Shown here piece by piece: positions 1 to 8,008 of a stretch of 64,000 bases of DNA. The stretch spans positions 1-64,000 of the forward strand of contig DASVHD010000006.1 in assembly GCA_036382775.1 (NCBI GenBank), given 5' to 3'. The position numbers and the translations under genes were made by a program. Below the pieces are notes generated by a model. It was not told the DNA's origin and searched no databases. It saw only the letters and a program-made list of their open reading frames with translations. The stretch is from a bacterium (GTDB taxonomy: Bacteria > Hydrothermota > Tepidihabitantia > SM23-42 > JAOAFX01). Every line of letters begins with the position of its first letter. Position 1 is the stretch's first letter.

Positions 1-732
1 GACCAAACTCACGATCGCAAGAAGAATAAGCGTCGAGCGGATAGGCACTGAACCAAAGGCATAGTTGAATCCCATTTTCAGTTCCTGAAAAACATTTTGC
101 TGCGATCTTGCCGCCGAGCGGGGTGCTAACTTCATGGCTAAAAGCGCCGCGATCACCGCCAAGGAACTGACCGCGTTCAGAGTAAAGCAAAGACCCTCGC
201 CCACCGCCGCGATGATCACACCCGCGATAGAAGGGCCGATCAGGCGCGCGCTATTGAACATCGCGGAATTAAGCGCGATAGCGTTGCCCAGATCCTTTTT
301 ATCTTCGACCATTTCCACGATGAACGACTGCCGCGCCGGAATATCGAAGGCGTTCACCAGCGCGAGCACGGCCGTCAGGGCCACGACCCACCAAACCGTG
401 ATCGTGTTCGTGAAGATCAGAGCCGCGAGCACCACTGCCTGAAGCATCGCCAAAACCTGGGCGATAACCATGATCTTATGGCGATCGAATTTATCCGCCA
501 TGACGCCGGCGAACGGCGCCAGCACGAATGTCGGGAACTGGCTGAAGAAACCGGCTAGCCCGAGCATGGCCGGCGATTGCGTCAACCGGTACACGAGCCA
601 GCCGATCGCGATCCTCTGCATCCACGTCCCGATCAGCGATATGCCCTGGCCGCCGAAGAAAAGCCGGTAATTACGGTAGCGGAAAGCCCGGAACATCAGG
701 CGCCATGGACGCTGCTCGGTGGACAAGGCCAT
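1..732 (-). CDS. MFS exporter, EntS/MFS_3-like, 3' end outside window
   Basis: The reading frame starts at an ATG (732-730) and stays open to base 1, giving 244 codons without a stop, so the C-terminal half is cut off by the window edge. The N-terminus begins MALSTEQRPW and is followed by alternating hydrophobic helices. It carries the MFS loop 2-3 signature in the form GVMADKFDRHK and the ARQSFI stretch typical of enterobactin-exporter (EntS)-like permeases. It should be an inner-membrane drug or siderophore exporter with 12 helices when complete. The start codon shares one base with the TAA stop of the upstream MFS gene (TAATG), so the two are translationally coupled. Substrate is unknown. 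Confidence 0.85.
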   Translation of the reverse strand, partial: MALSTEQRPWRLMFRAFRYRNYRLFFGGQGISLIGTWMQRIAIGWLVYRLTQSPAMLGLAGFFSQFPTFVLAPFAGVMADKFDRHKIMVIAQVLAMLQAVVLAALIFTNTITVWWVVALTAVLALVNAFDIPARQSFIVEMVEDKKDLGNAIALNSAMFNSARLIGPSIAGVIIAAVGEGLCFTLNAVSSLAVIAALLAMKLAPRSAARSQQNVFQELKMGFNYAFGSVPIRSTLILLAIVSLV

Positions 733-2144
733 TATTGCACCCTGGTCTTTTCTGTGTCGTTTTCAGGTGCATTCTGGTGCACGGTGCCGCGCGACAAGGA
801 CGCAAAGATGCCGGCAAAGCATAGCGCGGCAAAAATGCCGAACAGAATCCTGAAACTGCTCATGAACTGCTGGTAATATGGTGGCGTGATCTCGACGCGT
901 CCGATGACCAGGGAAAATACGAGCATGGCGAATCCCATGCTCATCATCTGCCCGACGAGCCGCATCGTACCGAGCGTTCCCGATGCAACGCCGTAAAACC
1001 TTTTATCCACCGAGCTCATTACGGCGTTCGTGTTAGGTGATGAAAAGCACGCGAACCCCAATCCCATGAACAGCAAGCAGGCGAGCACAAAACCAAAAGG
1101 CGTACCGGTCCTTAGCATAGCCAGGGCAGCCAAGCCCAAAGTGCATATCGCCATGCCCAGCGACGATACGATGCGAGGCTCGATCCGGTCAGACAACCGG
1201 CCGGCCAACGGAGAAAATGCCGTCATGACCAGGGGCTGGGCAATAAGTATCAGCCCGGCGTTCTGCGGGCTAAGGTTCTTGATGAATTGCAGGTAAAGGC
1301 TTAAGAGAAAACTCACCGCGGACGTGGCGCTGTAATTTATCAGCGCCGCGATGTTGGAAAAAGCATAGACCCGGTTATTCTTGAACAAGTTTATATCGAT
1401 CAGTGGAAAATCCGCGCGAGTCTCCCAGAACGCAAATAGAACGATGGCGGCAATTCCCGCTATGATCAGAACAATCCCCCCTGCCCCGGGCAATTTTGAA
1501 AGGCCGAACATGGTCGCGAACAGCGCCGCGCCGTAGATCATGGCGCCGGCGATATCCATTTTTTCACCACCGGCTCCTGTCCATTCGCCTTTCATCTTCC
1601 AGACAATGCCTGCAATGATGAAAAGGCACAACGGGACATTGAACCAATAGACGCTGCGCCATCCCAGGTACTGCGTCAAAAAGCCGCCTAGTACCGGCCC
1701 CATTGAAAGACCAAGGTAAACTCCAGAGACATTGATCCCCAGCGCCTTCCCCCGCTCAGCCGGAGGAAATACTGTTGTCAGGATCGCTACGCCCGTACCA
1801 AAGATCATGGCGCCACCGATCCCTTCGATGATCCGAAACCCGATAAGCATTGCGCCTGAAACCGACAGGGCGCACAATACCGACGCCGCCAGGTAGACCG
1901 CGATACCAGCAAGGAAAATCCTTTTTCTGCCCCAGATATCAGCGATGCGGCCGATCGGCACCAAAAATATCGCTGCTGCCAGCATGTACGCAGCGGGCAC
2001 CCAGCCCAGAAGGACCGCGTTCATCCCGAATTCTTTGCCGATCGTGGGCAGCGCGATATTAACGGCCGACCCCATGAAAGGCGTCAGAAAAGACGCGATA
2101 GTCGTTATCGTCAATACTAAGTTCCGGGGAATTTGCTTGGACAT
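732..2144 (-). CDS. MFS transporter, EmrB/QacA (DHA2) type
   Basis: This is a multidrug-type major facilitator of about 470 residues with 13-14 predicted helices. It shows the DHA2 features: NIALPTIGKEF in helix 1, a GRIADIWGRKR loop 2-3 motif and a central GPVLGGFL (motif C, antiporter type). Such proteins export drugs or metabolites by proton antiport across the inner membrane. I chose the ATG at 2144 (MSKQIPRN). The upstream in-frame ATG at 2156 lies inside the -10 box TACAAT (2160-2155) and cannot be in the transcript. The gene is followed without a gap by a second MFS gene and is divergent from an Rrf2 regulator, which may control it (inference). Confidence 0.88.
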   Translation of the reverse strand: MSKQIPRNLVLTITTIASFLTPFMGSAVNIALPTIGKEFGMNAVLLGWVPAAYMLAAAIFLVPIGRIADIWGRKRIFLAGIAVYLAASVLCALSVSGAMLIGFRIIEGIGGAMIFGTGVAILTTVFPPAERGKALGINVSGVYLGLSMGPVLGGFLTQYLGWRSVYWFNVPLCLFIIAGIVWKMKGEWTGAGGEKMDIAGAMIYGAALFATMFGLSKLPGAGGIVLIIAGIAAIVLFAFWETRADFPLIDINLFKNNRVYAFSNIAALINYSATSAVSFLLSLYLQFIKNLSPQNAGLILIAQPLVMTAFSPLAGRLSDRIEPRIVSSLGMAICTLGLAALAMLRTGTPFGFVLACLLFMGLGFACFSSPNTNAVMSSVDKRFYGVASGTLGTMRLVGQMMSMGFAMLVFSLVIGRVEITPPYYQQFMSSFRILFGIFAALCFAGIFASLSRGTVHQNAPENDTEKTRVQ

Positions 2145-2154
2145 CTCAGACCAC

Positions 2155-2182
2155 ATTGTAGCAAATTATCGAGGACTGTCAA
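2155..2182 (-). promoter_or_regulatory. Sigma-70 promoter of the MFS pair
   Basis: On the minus strand TTGACA (2182-2177) is followed after 16 bp by TACAAT (2160-2155). Transcription should begin about 6-7 nt further on, leaving only a few bases before the ATG at 2144. This fixes the start codon of the MFS gene. There is no Shine-Dalgarno sequence. Confidence 0.75.
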
Positions 2183-2189
2183 TCACGGG

Positions 2190-2303
2190 GTCAACCCCGC
2201 ACTATTTTCTATGACACGAGGGTCAAGCGCGGCGTTTTTTCAGTAGTAAAATCGCATTTTCGCATGATCGTAAGCTTTCGACCGATAATAGCGCGGGGTT
2301 GAC
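2190..2303. repeat. Inverted pair of GCGGGGTTGAC in divergent promoter region
   Basis: The 11-mer GCGGGGTTGAC occurs at 2293-2303 on the plus strand, overlapping the -35 box of the Rrf2 gene. It occurs again at 2200-2190 on the minus strand, just upstream of the MFS promoter. The two copies face away from each other in the divergent intergenic region. Duplicate sites next to a regulator gene are a common operator layout, so an Rrf2 binding site is plausible but unproven. Confidence 0.45.
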
Positions 2304-2326
2304 ATAGGCTACTTTTTTGATATAAT
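2299..2326 (+). promoter_or_regulatory. Sigma-70 promoter of the Rrf2 gene, leaderless
   Basis: TTGACA (2299-2304), a 16-bp spacer and a perfect TATAAT (2321-2326) are followed by only six bases before the ATG at 2333. The expected +1 falls on the A of the start codon, so the mRNA should be leaderless. No Shine-Dalgarno is present. Confidence 0.85.
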
Positions 2327-2332
2327 AAACAC

Positions 2333-2761
2333 ATGCGACTAACTACCAAAACACGGTACGCGGTGCGTGCTATCTGCGAGTTGGCTGAACAGTCGGCAGA
2401 TACTCCAATTTCGCTGAAAAAGATCGCTAATAAGCAGGGCATAAAACTAAAATATCTGGAACAGATCTTCATAAATCTGCACAAAGCCGGACTGGTCAAG
2501 AGCCGTAAGGGACCCCATGGCGGATACGTGCTGGGGAAGAAACCGGCGAAGATCAAGCTGCTCGAGATCATGCAGGCGGTGGGCGAGACGACCGATCCGG
2601 TCTTCTGCGCCGACGAAAATACGCGCAAGTTCTGCCCCAGGATGAACACCTGCTCGGCCCGGCCATTTTGGCGCCGGATGAAGATAATGATCGACAAATT
2701 CCTTTCGTCACATTCGATCCGGGACCTTTGCGGGTGTCAGGGTCTGGAAGGACAAGAATAA
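2333..2761 (+). CDS. Rrf2-family transcriptional regulator with Fe-S cysteines
   Basis: The 142-residue protein has the Rrf2 winged-helix fold. MRLTTKTRYAVRA opens helix 1, the recognition segment includes KYLEQIFINLHKAGLVKS, and the wing is GPHGGY. Three cysteines at about 92, 101 and 107 match the position of the [2Fe-2S] ligands of IscR-type regulators, suggesting it senses iron-sulphur status, redox or NO (family knowledge). It is transcribed from its own leaderless promoter, divergently from two MFS exporters. A HypE-like gene follows 2 bp after its stop codon, so the two are co-transcribed. Direct neighbours do not include isc/suf genes, so the regulon is open. Confidence 0.9.
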   Translation: MRLTTKTRYAVRAICELAEQSADTPISLKKIANKQGIKLKYLEQIFINLHKAGLVKSRKGPHGGYVLGKKPAKIKLLEIMQAVGETTDPVFCADENTRKFCPRMNTCSARPFWRRMKIMIDKFLSSHSIRDLCGCQGLEGQE

Positions 2762-2763
2762 CC

Positions 2764-3834
2764 ATGATCAAATTGCCTGATATCGGGAAGATCTCACCCG
2801 AGGTCTTCAATGAACTGATCTTTCCCCGGCTGGGCGCTAAGTCCAAAAGCATTCTGGTGGGACCGCAGCATGGCGTGGACGTTGGCATCGTGAATATTAA
2901 CGGCAAGGCGGTCGCCATGACAAGCGATCCGGTCTTCATCGTTCCCGAATACGGATTCAAGCGCGCTGCCTGGTTCGCCACGCATATCCTGGCGTCCGAT
3001 ATTGTAACCTCGGGTTTGCCGCCGATGTATCTGACCATTGACCTGAACCTGCCGCTGAGCATGACCGAAGCCCAGTTGACCGAAGTCTGGCAGACGATCC
3101 ATGAAGAATCCACGAAGATGGGGATGGCGATAATCGGCGGGCATACGGCGCGTTATGACAACTGCAACTATCCAATGGTCGGTGGAGCCACGGTCATCGC
3201 GGTCGGCGACCTTGATCAGTACGTATCTCCCCGCTTTGCCCGGCCCGGTGACGTCATCATCATCACCAAAGGACCGGCGATCGAAGCAAGCGGGATATTC
3301 GCCACCATGTTCCCCCGCTTCCTGGCGCGGAAATTCGGCAATGCGTTTAGCCGGGCGGCTCAAAAGATATTTTACAAAATGTCAGTGGTTGACGACGCCA
3401 TGACCGCGGTCAAGGTCGGGGTACGCGACCGAGGCGTCACGTCAATGCACGATGCCACCGAATGCGGAATCTGGGGCGGAATATACGAAGTCGCTCAGGC
3501 CGCCGGTGTCGGTGCAAGAGTTGAAAAGGAAAAGATCGTCATGGAAGCAGGCGTGGAACGCATCTGCGAACTTTTCAACATCGATCCTTTCTCGTCGATC
3601 AGTGAGGGTACGCTGATCATAACCTGCCGCGAACGATATGCGGCTGCGGTCGTCGCCAAGTTGGCGGCCAGGAAGATCAAATCCTCGATCGTCGGTGAAC
3701 TCACACCCAAAAAGTCAGGCCTGATCCTGGCTGAGAACGGACGCGAGAAAAAATTGGTGCATCCGATCGTCGATCCGTTCTGGAGCGCGTTCTATAACGC
3801 TCTGCAGCAATACCGCAACCTGGAAACCGTCTAG
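2764..3834 (+). CDS. AIR synthase-related protein, HypE-like
   Basis: The 356-residue protein belongs to the PurM/HypE/SelD/ThiL ATP-binding superfamily. It has an N-terminal AIRS domain (TSDPVF and ASDIVTSGLPP, then GGHTARY) and a C-terminal AIRS_C domain (SMHDATECGIWGGIYE, SEGTLII). These enzymes activate a substrate by phosphoryl transfer from ATP. It lacks the C-terminal Pro-Arg-x-Cys tail that genuine HypE uses in cyanide-ligand synthesis, and lacks the N-terminal Cys/Sec motif of SelD, so its substrate is unknown. I chose the ATG at 2764 with GGAAGGA just upstream. An in-frame upstream extension would overlap the Rrf2 gene. Confidence 0.85.
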   Translation: MIKLPDIGKISPEVFNELIFPRLGAKSKSILVGPQHGVDVGIVNINGKAVAMTSDPVFIVPEYGFKRAAWFATHILASDIVTSGLPPMYLTIDLNLPLSMTEAQLTEVWQTIHEESTKMGMAIIGGHTARYDNCNYPMVGGATVIAVGDLDQYVSPRFARPGDVIIITKGPAIEASGIFATMFPRFLARKFGNAFSRAAQKIFYKMSVVDDAMTAVKVGVRDRGVTSMHDATECGIWGGIYEVAQAAGVGARVEKEKIVMEAGVERICELFNIDPFSSISEGTLIITCRERYAAAVVAKLAARKIKSSIVGELTPKKSGLILAENGREKKLVHPIVDPFWSAFYNALQQYRNLETV

Positions 3835-3849
3835 ATCAGCCGGTTTTAC

Positions 3850-4398
3850 TTACCAGTTGATATACCAGTTAAGACCGACCGTCGTCATTTCCACGCCGAT
3901 GCCCTGGTTTGAGCTTAGATAACGGTAATTGCAGTCGATCGAGATCGCCTTTCCGAGGTATAAAGAGACGCCGGCGAAACCCGATCCGAAAGTGCGGGCG
4001 GTTGCCGTTTCAATGTATTCGATCATCCGGTTTGATTGCAGCGCAGTATTGACATCCAGGTCGTCGTTATATAGAACGAGCATGCCTTCCACGCCAAAAA
4101 AGGGCGCCAGAAAGAATCGTCCAATGCGCGGCTGGATGTTCAATCTCAGTCCCATGCCAATTCCCGGACCAGCATACTGCGGATTATTCAGACAAACCAC
4201 AGCGGGCTCAATATAGCAATGCGGCAGTGCCTCGGCCTGAATGTGAAATTCGCCACCATAATAAATACCGGGCAGCTGCGCTATGGTCAATGTCTGGTAA
4301 TCGCAGGACTGCTGTCCCGAAACACTAGCCCCGATGCCTAGTCTTCCGGCAAAAGCAACGGAGGCGATGACACCGACTACTATTATTATTTGTCTCAT
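3850..4398 (-). CDS. Putative outer-membrane protein, unknown family
   Basis: The 182-residue product starts MRQIIIVVGVIASVAFA, a clear signal peptide. The mature part has alternating hydrophobic and polar residues of beta-strand type and ends in VGLNWYINW, an aromatic terminus like outer-membrane barrels. A good ribosome site (AGGAGAT) precedes the ATG at 4398; a longer in-frame start upstream would place that site inside the gene. I do not recognise a family. It stands alone, tail to tail with the HypE-like gene. Confidence 0.7.
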   Translation of the reverse strand: MRQIIIVVGVIASVAFAGRLGIGASVSGQQSCDYQTLTIAQLPGIYYGGEFHIQAEALPHCYIEPAVVCLNNPQYAGPGIGMGLRLNIQPRIGRFFLAPFFGVEGMLVLYNDDLDVNTALQSNRMIEYIETATARTFGSGFAGVSLYLGKAISIDCNYRYLSSNQGIGVEMTTVGLNWYINW

Positions 4399-4612
4399 GA
4401 TGATCTCCTGTCCTAATAATATGCAATTTCTATGCCTATATCTGCACACTTAAGTCTCGTAATAACATGGATAATCTGACCGCTTTATTTAATCGTATTG
4501 TACAAAAGTATAACATATGCTCTTTGTTAATAACAAATTTTGATTTAATTTCAGTGTTACTTTTCTATTGTTAGGGTATTTACATAATTTTGGATGTCAT
4601 TATAAATTTTTC

Positions 4613-6073
4613 TTATTCTAATTTAATGACCTTTGCAATACTTCTTTTACCATTGCTGAATATTGTAATAAAATAGACTCCGCCTGGCAACTGTTTGCCA
4701 GTACCATCATCTCCGAGCCAAACAATGCTTTTATTACTTGGCTCAATTCTGAAATTCTTCACTTCTTTTCCCGTAATATCAAAAATTGCGATTTTGATGA
4801 TTTCACCACCAGGTAAGGAATGCCAGTCAATCTTCAATTGCCGCGTAAATGGGTTAGGAATAGCAGAGATCCAAAACCTTTTTATTGCGCCCGGAATAAT
4901 TTGTTCCTCAATCTTAGTCTCATTCTCGCCGCGTTTGTAAAAGATATCTTCAGCTCCAACCCGCTGGTCCATCCAGTCCAAATGCAGGCGGTTGCTCATG
5001 TCAGCCGCAATCCGCGGCTCAGCGGGATACAGCGCAGGAGGTTGGTATACAATGGGCATAGGCGGTATCACATAATTACCATTGGTATCAAGCTTAGTAT
5101 ACACAATACCCCAAGGATCCATTTGCCGAGTCCAAACCACATGCAAATATTGTAATGAATCCATTGCCATCCGGACGCCGATATTCCCCTGAAAAGGATT
5201 GAGGGTCAGCGGTCCCACTAAGATATTCCCATATTGGTCAAGTTTTAAATACTCGATCGTGATCCCCGGCTCGGTCGGATTACGGTAAACCATATGGATA
5301 TTCTGGCTGTGATCCGCAATCATCGTAGGGCGACCCCCGTAACCAAAAAATTTATTGTCGATCAACACGTTACCAAACCAATCTAGCTTTGTATAGGCCA
5401 ACCGGTCTGCCGGACCGCTGTCCGCACGATAAGCCAGATGAACATTGGCAAAACTGTCCACCCCGATACCAGGCCAGTAAGAAAAAACGTTCGCCGGCGA
5501 CACCCGCATCCTGGCAATGATCGGATTACCCATTGAATCCAGCTTTGTGTAGCTTATTTGGTCGTAACCAGCCACATTATCGTTCCACGCCACATTGATC
5601 TCGTTGTAACGGTTCAAGACGATTTCAATGGGATAACCGCCGTTATTGCCGCTCACAGCCAGATGCGAAGGAACGATCACCGAACCGTCATGGGCCAGCC
5701 TTGCGTGCCATAGACCCCAGCCTAGTGGCGTATCATTAAGCCAGACAATCTGCAGATTATTGGATGCATCTACGGCGACGCGTGGGCCAAGCGAATACGA
5801 AGCATTGTTGGATACTGAAGTTTCCGCGAACAGGCATGCACCCAGGCTGTCACGCTTTGAAAACAATGCCTCACCGGTACCATTTACCCAGGTGGCGCTG
5901 TCCCAAACCGCCCAGACATAATGATGACCATCCACCGTAATATCCGGGTCTCCTCGATTCTTTACGTCCTCTGGTGTCAACAATATATCATCGGACCACC
6001 CGGCAGGATAAGCTGTCAATAGCATAATACTGCAAAATACCGCTAACAAACAAGAAATCATAGCATGTCGCAT
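4613..6073 (-). CDS. Secreted protein with C-terminal sorting domain (T9SS type A-like)
   Basis: The 486-residue protein has a signal peptide after the ATG at 6073 (AAAGGAG upstream). Most of the rest consists of repeated 40-50-residue units of the kind 'xKLDxxGN...HVVW', a beta-propeller-like repeat. The last 80 residues form a FlgD-like Ig/sorting domain: NPFTRQLKIDW, then FDITGKEV, then LPGGVYFITIF and a KVIKL end. Such domains direct export and surface anchoring by the type IX system in FCB bacteria (family knowledge). An earlier in-frame ATG at 6109 would place the ribosome site inside the gene and is less likely. The gene sits between AT-rich gaps. Confidence 0.82.
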   Translation of the reverse strand: MRHAMISCLLAVFCSIMLLTAYPAGWSDDILLTPEDVKNRGDPDITVDGHHYVWAVWDSATWVNGTGEALFSKRDSLGACLFAETSVSNNASYSLGPRVAVDASNNLQIVWLNDTPLGWGLWHARLAHDGSVIVPSHLAVSGNNGGYPIEIVLNRYNEINVAWNDNVAGYDQISYTKLDSMGNPIIARMRVSPANVFSYWPGIGVDSFANVHLAYRADSGPADRLAYTKLDWFGNVLIDNKFFGYGGRPTMIADHSQNIHMVYRNPTEPGITIEYLKLDQYGNILVGPLTLNPFQGNIGVRMAMDSLQYLHVVWTRQMDPWGIVYTKLDTNGNYVIPPMPIVYQPPALYPAEPRIAADMSNRLHLDWMDQRVGAEDIFYKRGENETKIEEQIIPGAIKRFWISAIPNPFTRQLKIDWHSLPGGEIIKIAIFDITGKEVKNFRIEPSNKSIVWLGDDGTGKQLPGGVYFITIFSNGKRSIAKVIKLE

Positions 6074-6510
6074 GAAAGCAACTCCTTTTTTTCTATGTCT
6101 ATAAAGCACTTATAGGCTCCTTATATTCATAATTGTACTTAACCCATAAATAACCGGACATTTCTTGCTTAGATAATAACCTAAATGATATCATCGATAC
6201 TTGATTAACCTGTTTACCACTAGACCGACTAACTGCTGCGGAATACGCGAAATTCGCATTGATGAATAATCGGGAAATGCTGATTATTAAAAAAGATCTT
6301 GTCTTGTAATTGTCTGAAATTATTTTAAGCATATAATGATTTATATACATAGTTTTATTATAATATTTTGTCGTTGTTTGTCAAGAGTCGGTGTGAATGA
6401 ACTATTTCGCCCTGTTTAATCATAATAATTACGATGGAGGCTGTGCTCGTATGTCGTCTTTTTAACAAATATCCGTACAACTACAGACTTTGCATACATT
6501 AATATACTTG

Positions 6511-6538
6511 TTGACTTCTGTATTATTTTATATATAAT
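6511..6538 (+). promoter_or_regulatory. Promoter of the rpsH-rplQ operon
   Basis: TTGACT (6511-6516), a 16-bp spacer and TATAAT (6533-6538) give a strong sigma-70-type promoter. It is about 90 nt upstream of rpsH, so the operon starts here and not from an upstream S10 operon. A second TTGACA at 6550-6555 lacks a convincing -10 box. Confidence 0.75.
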
Positions 6539-6573
6539 TAACGTCTATGTTGACAAAAAAAAGGCTACAAATT

Positions 6574-6604
6574 GGTTAAATGGCAACTGGTTAAACGGTT
6601 AAAA
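6574..6604 (+). repeat. Triple GGTTAAA repeat in the rpsH leader
   Basis: GGTTAAA occurs at 6574-6580, 6589-6595 and 6598-6604, within the presumed 5' leader of the ribosomal operon. It could be a protein-binding site for autoregulation or a chance feature of AT-rich DNA. Confidence 0.4.
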
Positions 6605-6630
6605 TATTTTATATATTAAACAGGAGATAA

Positions 6631-7020
6631 ATGGATCCAATAGCTAATATGCTGACCATAATAAGAAATGGCTGCCGCACGAGCAAGATGGAAGTGACTG
6701 TCCCCTACTCGCGGATAAAGGCCGAGATCTTGAGGATCTTGCTGGAAGAGGGTTTTATTAATAATTTCAGCCTGGATTCCGAGAAGAAGCCGAAAAAAAT
6801 ATCGATCATGCTCAAGTATTCAAAAGACGGCGAGTCGGTCATCCGGAACTTGACCAGGATATCTAAGTGTTCCCGGCGAGTCTACGTGCCAAAGAATGAA
6901 GTTCCAAAAGTCCTTGGCGGGCTCGGCATCGCTATCCTGACGACGCCTAAAGGCATCCTCAGCGACCGCGAAGCACGCCAGCAGAAGGTCGGCGGCGAAG
7001 TGCTCGCTTACATATATTGA
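6631..7020 (+). CDS. rpsH: 30S ribosomal protein S8
   Basis: The 129-residue product has normal length for S8. It binds 16S rRNA helix 21 and the central domain of the small subunit. DPIANMLTIIRNG is the conserved N-terminus, and GLGIAILTTPKGILSD with the VGGEVLAYIY end is the conserved C-terminal half. AGGAG lies 6 nt before the ATG. It is the first gene of the operon here. In most bacteria rplN, rplX, rplE and rpsN come directly before it, but these are absent, so the usual cluster is broken at this point. Confidence 0.97.
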   Translation: MDPIANMLTIIRNGCRTSKMEVTVPYSRIKAEILRILLEEGFINNFSLDSEKKPKKISIMLKYSKDGESVIRNLTRISKCSRRVYVPKNEVPKVLGGLGIAILTTPKGILSDREARQQKVGGEVLAYIY

Positions 7021-7036
7021 CCGTACAGGAGGATAA

Positions 7037-7606
7037 ATGGCAAAAAAACGTATGCGACCGATCATCGTTCCCAAGGACATAAAGGTCGCACGCTCAGGAT
7101 CATCGCTTAAGATCACCGGCCCCCTTGGCACCAACGAAGTCATTATCAGTGCCAAGACCGAGGTCGAGATCAAAGATAACCAGATCATGGTCAAGAACGT
7201 CGACGAGAGCACGGAAGCCGCGGCACAGCAGGGTACAATCAGAACGCTCATCCTCAACGCGATCGACGGCGTTACCAAGGGATTCATGAAAACGCTTATT
7301 GTCCAGGGAACTGGATACCGCGCGCAGCTTGGCAGTGGCGGCGTGCAGCTTTTTCTCGGTTACACCAAGCCGGTGACGATCGTATTCCCGAAGGAAATCA
7401 AATGCGAACTGAGCACCGTGAAAAGCGCGGATAAAGGCGATCTGACTTATATTACGATCAAAGGCAGTAACAAACAACAGATCGGTGACCTGGCGGCAGA
7501 GATCAGGGCTACCCGCGTTCCCGACCCCTACAAGCACAAAGGCGTGAGGTATGCCGACGAAGTATTGAGGAAAAAAGTCGGTAAACGGGCCGTCGTGCAG
7601 GCATAA
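7037..7606 (+). CDS. rplF: 50S ribosomal protein L6
   Basis: The 189-residue protein is slightly longer than the E. coli form. It shows the two-domain L6 pattern and ends with the rRNA-binding motif PDPYKHKGVRYADEVLRKK, matching the family consensus. L6 sits near the sarcin-ricin loop and the GTPase centre of the large subunit. AGGAGG is placed 5 bases before the ATG. It lies 16 bp after rpsH within the operon. Confidence 0.97.
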   Translation: MAKKRMRPIIVPKDIKVARSGSSLKITGPLGTNEVIISAKTEVEIKDNQIMVKNVDESTEAAAQQGTIRTLILNAIDGVTKGFMKTLIVQGTGYRAQLGSGGVQLFLGYTKPVTIVFPKEIKCELSTVKSADKGDLTYITIKGSNKQQIGDLAAEIRATRVPDPYKHKGVRYADEVLRKKVGKRAVVQA

Positions 7607-7636
7607 CATGGGAACCGGACAAGGAGTAAAAGCATT

Positions 7637-7981
7637 ATGAAGCTGATGGGCAGGTATAAAAGGCACAAACGGATCCGCAAATCGGTGATCGGCACTACCA
7701 AACGGCCGCGGCTTTGCGTTTTCCGAAGCAACCGCCATATATACGCGCAGATCGTGGATGACACCAGCGGCAAGGTGCTGTTTGGTTATTCTACCCAGAA
7801 CGACAAGAATATAATAAAAATGAAAAAAATGGCCGCCGCGCTGGAGGTTGGCAAGGGTCTTGCCAAACTGGCGCTGGAAAAAGGCATCACTGATATCGCC
7901 TTTGACCGCGGCGGTTATAAATACCACGGCCGCGTGAAGGCGCTGGCCGATGGCGCCCGTAAAGCGGGTTTGAAATTCTAA
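7637..7981 (+). CDS. rplR: 50S ribosomal protein L18
   Basis: The 114-residue protein carries the L18 features [20 protein letters not shown] and [24 protein letters not shown], ending with the canonical KF. L18 binds 5S rRNA and anchors it to the large subunit. It follows rplF by about 30 bp. An ATG four codons further in (MGRYKRHKR) is an alternative start. Confidence 0.96.
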   Translation: MKLMGRYKRHKRIRKSVIGTTKRPRLCVFRSNRHIYAQIVDDTSGKVLFGYSTQNDKNIIKMKKMAAALEVGKGLAKLALEKGITDIAFDRGGYKYHGRVKALADGARKAGLKF

Positions 7982-8008
7982 CTTCCCATGAGATCGCAAG
8001 GAGGTAAA

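Larger units (their letters stand above)
6074..6630. other. AT-rich intergenic region before the ribosomal operon
   Basis: This stretch of about 550 bp is markedly richer in A and T than the flanking genes. The only open frame (6099-6350, minus) has no ribosome site and no recognisable similarity. The right end holds the ribosomal operon promoter and a small repeat listed separately. I see no RNA gene in the rest. Confidence 0.6.

Noticed and set aside
2764-3834. SelD (selenophosphate synthetase) identity for the AIR-synthase-family gene
   Set aside because: The N-terminal Cys/Sec-containing glycine-rich motif of SelD is absent; the protein is closer to HypE-like members.
6099-6350. Small minus-strand ORF in the AT-rich gap
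   Set aside because: No ribosome site, no similarity recognised and biased composition; an open frame of this size is expected by chance.
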